NCBI GenBank assembly: GCA_937928335.1
Contig: CALFWN010000310.1
Location: forward strand, 1 to 9,706
DNA length: 9,706 nt
Direction: 5' to 3'
DNA from: an uncultured Litoreibacter sp.
Lineage (GTDB): Bacteria > Pseudomonadota > Alphaproteobacteria > Rhodobacterales > Rhodobacteraceae
In this document: piece by piece, positions 6,214-9,706 of the stretch
How positions within the stretch are numbered: position 1 is the first letter of the stretch
Layout: every line of letters starts with the position of its first letter
Notes under the pieces: generated by a model
Told to the model about the DNA's origin: nothing
The model's input: the letters and a program-made list of their open reading frames with translations, nothing else
The model's database searches: none
Position numbers and translations under genes: made by a program

Positions 6214-7680
6214 ATGTCGTTTACCCTTGCCATAGTTGGCCGCCCGAATGTGGGCAAATCCACCTTGTTCAACCGTCTGGTGGGCAAGCGTCTTGCGCTT
6301 GTCGATGACCAGCCGGGCGTCACCCGCGACCTGCGCGAAGGCGATGCGCGGCTGGGTGATCTGAAGTTTACGATTATCGACACGGCGGGCCTTGAAATGG
6401 CCACGGACACATCGCTGCAGGGCCGGATGCGGATGCTGACCGAGCGTGCCGTGGGCATGGCCGATGCCTGCCTGTTTCTGGTTGATGCCCGCGACGGGGT
6501 GCTGCCCGCTGACGAGATTTTCGCAGACATTCTGCGCAAGAAGAACGCCCATGTGATCCTTGGGGCCAACAAGGCCGAGGGGCGCGCGGGCGAGGCGGGG
6601 ATGATGGAGGCCTATGCGTTGGGGCTGGGCGAGCCAATTGGGCTGTCTGCCGAGCATGGCGAGGGGATGGCCGATCTGGCCGCCGCCCTGCGCCCGTTGA
6701 TGGAGCTTCATGCCGAGAGCGCCGTGGTGGGCGAGCCGGAGGTGGAGGTGTCGCTGGAGGAAGACGACGCGGAGGCCCATGAATATATCGCGCCAAGTGC
6801 CTCTAAACCTTTGCAGATTGCCGTGGTGGGCCGCCCTAATGCGGGCAAATCGACGCTGATCAACAAGATCATCGGCGAGGAGCGTCTTTTGACTGGCCCT
6901 GAGGCGGGGATCACGCGGGATGCGATCTCGGTGATGACGGATTGGAGCGGGGTGCCGACGCGGATTTTCGACACGGCGGGGATGCGCAAGAAGGCCAAGG
7001 TGCAGGACAAGCTGGAAAAGCTGAGCGTCTCGGACGGGCTGCGGGCGGTGAAATTTGCCGAGGTGGTGATCGTGCTGCTGGACGCGGATATCCCGTTCGA
7101 GCAGCAGGATTTGCGGATTGCCGATCTGGCGGAGCGCGAGGGCCGCGCGGTGGTCGTGGCCGTGAACAAATGGGATCTGGAAGGCGACAAGCAGGAAAAG
7201 CTGCGCGCGCTGAAAGAGCAATTCACCCGCCTGCTGCCGCAGCTGAAAGGCGCGCCGCTGATCACCGTATCCGCGCTGACGGGGCGCGGGCTGGAACGGC
7301 TGAAAGAGGCGGTGCTGGAGGCGCATGAAGTGTGGAACCGGCGGGTATCGACCTCGCAGCTGAACCGCTGGCTGGTGGGGATGCTGGAGCAGCACCCTCC
7401 GCCCGCCCCGCAAGGCAAGCGCATCAAGCTGCGCTACATGACGCAGGCCAAGGCGCGGCCGCCCGGTTTTGTGGTGATGTGTTCGCATCCCGAGCTGCTG
7501 CCCGCGAGCTATTCACGCTATCTTGTCAATGGGTTACGGGAGGATTTTGACATGCCGGGTACACCCATTCGGATGTTCCTGCGCTCTCAGGCAGAGGCCA
7601 ACCCCTATAAGAACCGCAAGAAGGCGGGGCCGTCGAAACTGCGCAAACATATTGGCAGCAACCCGAACCGCGGCGAATAA
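6214..7680 (+). CDS. der: Der (EngA), double-domain ribosome-assembly GTPase
   Basis: Essential cytoplasmic GTPase for maturation of the 50S ribosomal subunit. The 488-residue product has the expected tandem G domains and a C-terminal KH-like domain. Domain 1: G1 GRPNVGKS (9-16), G3 DTAG (56-59), G4 NKAE (119-122), G5 SAE (145-147). An acidic linker (about 174-190) follows. Domain 2: G1 GRPNAGKS (206-213), G3 DTAG (253-256), G4 NKWD (318-321), G5 SAL (353-355). The KH-like domain is about 375-458, with [26 protein letters not shown] in its core, and the tail is basic (467-488). Only the first G4 deviates, with Glu for Asp; I recall this as common in alphaproteobacterial Der. GAGG at 6202-6205 lies eight bases before the ATG. 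The start is 48 bases after the bamB stop, matching the bamB-der order of other proteobacteria. Confidence 0.98.
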   Translation: MSFTLAIVGRPNVGKSTLFNRLVGKRLALVDDQPGVTRDLREGDARLGDLKFTIIDTAGLEMATDTSLQGRMRMLTERAVGMADACLFLVDARDGVLPADEIFADILRKKNAHVILGANKAEGRAGEAGMMEAYALGLGEPIGLSAEHGEGMADLAAALRPLMELHAESAVVGEPEVEVSLEEDDAEAHEYIAPSASKPLQIAVVGRPNAGKSTLINKIIGEERLLTGPEAGITRDAISVMTDWSGVPTRIFDTAGMRKKAKVQDKLEKLSVSDGLRAVKFAEVVIVLLDADIPFEQQDLRIADLAEREGRAVVVAVNKWDLEGDKQEKLRALKEQFTRLLPQLKGAPLITVSALTGRGLERLKEAVLEAHEVWNRRVSTSQLNRWLVGMLEQHPPPAPQGKRIKLRYMTQAKARPPGFVVMCSHPELLPASYSRYLVNGLREDFDMPGTPIRMFLRSQAEANPYKNRKKAGPSKLRKHIGSNPNRGE

Positions 7681-7695
7681 TAGGAGCAGTGTGAC

Positions 7696-8304
7696 ATGAG
7701 CTGGATCAAGACCATTTCCTATAGTGACGCGGATGCGCGGCTGAAGCCGCTTTATGACCGCGTCAAAGGCCCCGACGACAATGTCGACAATATCATGATG
7801 GCCCATTCGCTGCGGCCGCATTCGATGGAAGGGCATATGCTGCTCTACAAGAACTGTATTCATCATGCGTCAAACACGGTGCCGAAATGGTATCTGGAGG
7901 TTTTGGGCGTCTGGGTGAGCCTGCTGAATGGCTGCGATTACTGCGTGGAGCATCATTTTGCGGGGCTGCGGCGGTTGTTGCGCGATGACACCCATGCCGA
8001 TGAGATACGCGCGGCATTGGAGGCAGGAAACGTGAGTGCGACGCCACTGGAGGCGCGGCACCATGCGGGGATGGTCTATGCGCAGGCGCTGACCCGTCGC
8101 CCGGCCGAGATGGTGGAGGCGGATGTCGTGGCCTTGCGCGACGCGGGCTGGCCGGATGGCGAGATTCTGGAGATCAACCAGGTCGTGGCCTATTTTGCCT
8201 ATGCCAACCGGACGGTTCTGGGGCTGGGATGTTCGACCAAGGGGGATGTGTTGGGCCTGTCGCCGAACAATTCCGATGACCCGGATGACTGGGGCCATCG
8301 GTAG
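7696..8304 (+). CDS. AhpD-like / carboxymuconolactone decarboxylase family peroxidase-related protein
   Basis: A 202-residue, mainly helical protein of the AhpD-like superfamily. The catalytic constellation is intact: Glu68, then the thiol motif Cys80-Asp-Tyr-Cys83 and His87 in GCDYCVEHH. Spacing (E-12-C-3-C-4-H) equals that of mycobacterial AhpD (E118, C130, C133, H137), which acts as a thiol-disulfide proton-relay reductase. The protein resembles the 'uncharacterised peroxidase-related enzyme' branch. Reductase or alkylhydroperoxidase activity is inferred; no partner peroxiredoxin or disulfide reductase gene is nearby. AGGAG at 7682-7686 lies nine bases before the ATG, and the gene begins 15 bases after der, so it is probably the last gene of that transcript. 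The C-terminal tail (189-202) is acidic and likely disordered. Confidence 0.88.
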   Translation: MSWIKTISYSDADARLKPLYDRVKGPDDNVDNIMMAHSLRPHSMEGHMLLYKNCIHHASNTVPKWYLEVLGVWVSLLNGCDYCVEHHFAGLRRLLRDDTHADEIRAALEAGNVSATPLEARHHAGMVYAQALTRRPAEMVEADVVALRDAGWPDGEILEINQVVAYFAYANRTVLGLGCSTKGDVLGLSPNNSDDPDDWGHR

Positions 8305-8308
8305 AATT

Positions 8309-8325
8309 GTGCGCCTGCGGCGCGC
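8309..8325 (+). terminator. Hairpin after the AhpD-like gene, possible terminator
   Basis: GCGCC-TGC-GGCGC (8311-8323), extended by a T-G and a G-C pair to 8309-8325, lies four bases after the stop codon. It is followed by CTTATGATTTTGCTCTTT, which is T-rich but has no unbroken T-run. It could be an imperfect intrinsic terminator for the plus-strand cluster. Confidence 0.5.
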
Positions 8326-8342
8326 CTTATGATTTTGCTCTT

Positions 8343-8363
8343 TGAGGGGGTGTGACCCCCTCA
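8343..8363. terminator. Perfect 9-bp hairpin between convergent genes, possible bidirectional terminator
   Basis: TGAGGGGGT, loop GTG, ACCCCCTCA: nine uninterrupted pairs. It lies between the AhpD-like gene (plus strand, ends 8304) and dnaB (minus strand, ends 8423), so it could stop transcription from both sides. Neither flank has a true U-tract, so efficiency is uncertain. Confidence 0.6.
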
Positions 8364-8421
8364 GCCGCAAGGGCAAACGCCCCCAGAGTATTTGTGACCA
8401 AATGGAAAGGCTTTGGCGGGT
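8364..8421. other. Remainder of the convergent intergenic region, with a conserved-looking motif
   Basis: Holds a short inverted repeat GGGC-AAAC-GCCC (8371-8382) followed by CCAGAGTATTTGTGACCAAA (8383-8402). A block of this general form, C-run then (G/A)GAGTATTT and an A-rich stretch, is one I recall recurring at gene ends in Rhodobacteraceae. That is memory, not a search. No coding sequence is apparent. Confidence 0.35.
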
Positions 8422-8422
8422 C

Positions 8423-9706
8423 CTAGAATTCCTCGCTGGGCGCGTCGCTTTGCCAGGGTTTGACGAGATTGCCGAAGCGGGTGTAGCGCCCCTCGAAACT
8501 GAGTTCGACCGTGCCGATGGGGCCGTGGCGTTGCTTGCCGATGACGACTTCGGCCTTGCCGTGCAGGCGTTCCATTTCTTCCTGCCAGATGGCCATTTTT
8601 TCGAGATCGTGATCGCCGGGTTTTTCGCGTTCTTTGTAATATTCCTCGCGGTAGACGAACATCACCACATCGGCATCCTGCTCGATTGAGCCGGATTCGC
8701 GCAGATCTGAGAGTTGCGGGCGTTTGTCTTCGCGGTTCTCGACCTGACGCGACAGCTGGGAGAGCGCGATGACGGGGATGTCGAGCTCTTTCGCGATGGC
8801 TTTCAGGCCCTGGGTGATTTCCGAGACCTCGTTGACGCGGCTGTCCTTGGCGGTGGCGGGGCGGACCAGTTGCAGATAATCGACGATGATCACATCAAGC
8901 CCGTGGGTGCGTTTGAGCCGTCTGGCGCGGGCGGCCAGCTGGCTGATCGGCAGCGCGGGCGTGTCGTCAATATAGAGCGGGCAGGTTTCAAGCGATTTCG
9001 CGGCCTCGACAAAGCGGCGAAACTCCACTTCGGTCATATCGCCTTTGCGGATCTGCTCGGAAGGGACCTCGGCCGCCTCCGACAGGACCCGTGCGGCGAG
9101 CTGTTCGGCGCTCATCTCGAGGCTGAAAAAGCCCACCGCGCCGCCCTCGATGGCACCTTCGACGCCTTCATTGGTCATGCCCTTCTTATAGGCTTTGGCG
9201 ATGTTGAAGGCGATGTTGGTGGCCAGTGAGGTCTTGCCCATCGAGGGGCGGCCCGCCAGGATCAGCAAATCGGAGCGGTGCAGCCCACCCAGTTTCTTGT
9301 CCATATCAACGAGCCCGGTGGACAGGCCCGCCATGCCGCCCTCGCGCATATAGGCGGCATTGGCCACTTGAACTGCGTCCGTTACCGCCTTGAGAAAGCT
9401 CTGAAATCCGCTTTCAGACTTGCCTTCCTCACCCAGCTTGTAGAGGCGCTGCTCGGCATCGACGATCTGGCTTTTCGGATCGCTTTCCGTGTCGATCGTG
9501 TGGGCTTTGGCGGCGATTTCCTCGCCTAGATCAATCAGCTCGCGCCGGATCGCGAGGTCATAGACCATCTGCGCATAATCGCGCGCGGCAAAAGACGAGA
9601 TGGAGGCGCCTTGCAGGCGGACGAGATAGGCGGGGCCGCCAAGCTCCTTGAGGCCCTCATCTTCCTCGAAATAGGGTTTCAGCGTGACCGGCGAGACCAG
9701 CAGGTT
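8423..9706 (-). CDS. dnaB: Replicative DNA helicase DnaB, N-terminus cut off by the window edge
   Basis: Hexameric 5'-3' helicase that unwinds DNA at the replication fork. The minus-strand frame is open from the right edge to TAG at 8423-8425; 427 residues are visible, so about 50-80 N-terminal residues are missing from a family of about 460-500. Numbering from the first visible codon: the end of the N-terminal collar domain and linker (about 1-130), STGLVDMDKKLGGL (129-142), Walker A GRPSMGKT (152-159), FFSLEMSAEQLAAR (193-206), Walker B with IIVDYLQL (273-280), ALSQLSRQVENR (314-325), motif H4 DLRESGSIEQDADVVMFVYR (334-353), and the Arg-finger segment KQRHGPIGTVEL (391-402). A stretch after Walker A (AYKKGMTNEGVEGAIEGGAV, about 172-191) is longer than in E. 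coli and is one I associate with alphaproteobacteria. All catalytic motifs are intact. It is convergent with the AhpD-like gene. Confidence 0.98.
   Translation of the reverse strand, partial: NLLVSPVTLKPYFEEDEGLKELGGPAYLVRLQGASISSFAARDYAQMVYDLAIRRELIDLGEEIAAKAHTIDTESDPKSQIVDAEQRLYKLGEEGKSESGFQSFLKAVTDAVQVANAAYMREGGMAGLSTGLVDMDKKLGGLHRSDLLILAGRPSMGKTSLATNIAFNIAKAYKKGMTNEGVEGAIEGGAVGFFSLEMSAEQLAARVLSEAAEVPSEQIRKGDMTEVEFRRFVEAAKSLETCPLYIDDTPALPISQLAARARRLKRTHGLDVIIVDYLQLVRPATAKDSRVNEVSEITQGLKAIAKELDIPVIALSQLSRQVENREDKRPQLSDLRESGSIEQDADVVMFVYREEYYKEREKPGDHDLEKMAIWQEEMERLHGKAEVVIGKQRHGPIGTVELSFEGRYTRFGNLVKPWQSDAPSEEF

Noticed and set aside
5248..7488. A long minus-strand open frame of 746 codons opposite bamB and der
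   Set aside because: It spans two well-identified plus-strand genes and their intergenic gap. The translation is His/Arg/Gln-rich and low in complexity, an antisense by-product of high GC.
1..9706. A hidden defence, mobile or biosynthetic system
   Set aside because: Every stretch longer than 300 bases is accounted for by a recognised gene. No transposase, integrase, CRISPR-like repeat, tRNA or attachment-site signature was seen, and codon character is uniform throughout.

Overview
The window looks like a chromosomal segment of an alphaproteobacterium, most likely a member of the Rhodobacteraceae (Roseobacter/Rhodobacter group). Evidence for this is the GC-rich coding sequence with strong third-position G/C preference, a Der GTPase whose first G4 motif is NKAE instead of NKxD, a DnaB with the extra stretch after Walker A that I recall from alphaproteobacteria, and the style of the palindromic intergenic sequence near 8305-8421. 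The placement rests on recognition, not on a database search. Most of the window is conserved core genome. I found no mobile element, CRISPR array, phage gene, RNA gene or obvious new multi-gene system.

Layout. (1) Bases 1-3796, minus strand: a two-gene efflux operon. It encodes a periplasmic adaptor (membrane fusion protein) and, overlapping by ATGA, an RND inner-membrane permease that runs off the left edge. The permease has no entry-level ambiguity: its frame is open for 840 codons from 2522 to the edge. (2) Bases 3797-4064: a divergent 268-base control region with an 18-bp palindrome that looks like a repressor operator, and candidate promoters in both directions. (3) Bases 4065-7680, plus strand: a YfgM-like TPR membrane protein, a BamB-like lipoprotein beta-propeller and the ribosome-assembly GTPase Der. 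This order matches the yfgM-bamB-der block of other proteobacteria. (4) Bases 7696-8304, plus strand: an AhpD-like (carboxymuconolactone decarboxylase family) CxxC protein 15 bases after der, probably co-transcribed. (5) Bases 8305-8422: a palindrome-rich gap between convergent genes, with two hairpins. (6) Bases 8423-9706, minus strand: the replicative helicase DnaB, missing its N-terminus at the right edge.

The plus-strand cluster joins envelope biogenesis (the TPR protein at the translocon, BamB at the outer-membrane assembly machine) with 50S ribosome maturation (Der) and a thiol-redox protein. The divergent efflux operon has neither its outer-membrane channel nor a regulator gene inside the window.

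The points most worth a second look are in the efflux operon: two extra hydrophobic segments between TM6 and TM7 of the permease, Asp-Gly in TM4 where AcrB has Asp-Asp, proline-containing heptad repeats in the adaptor hairpin, and the operator-like palindrome. A three-copy 12-bp tandem repeat followed by a hairpin precedes bamB.
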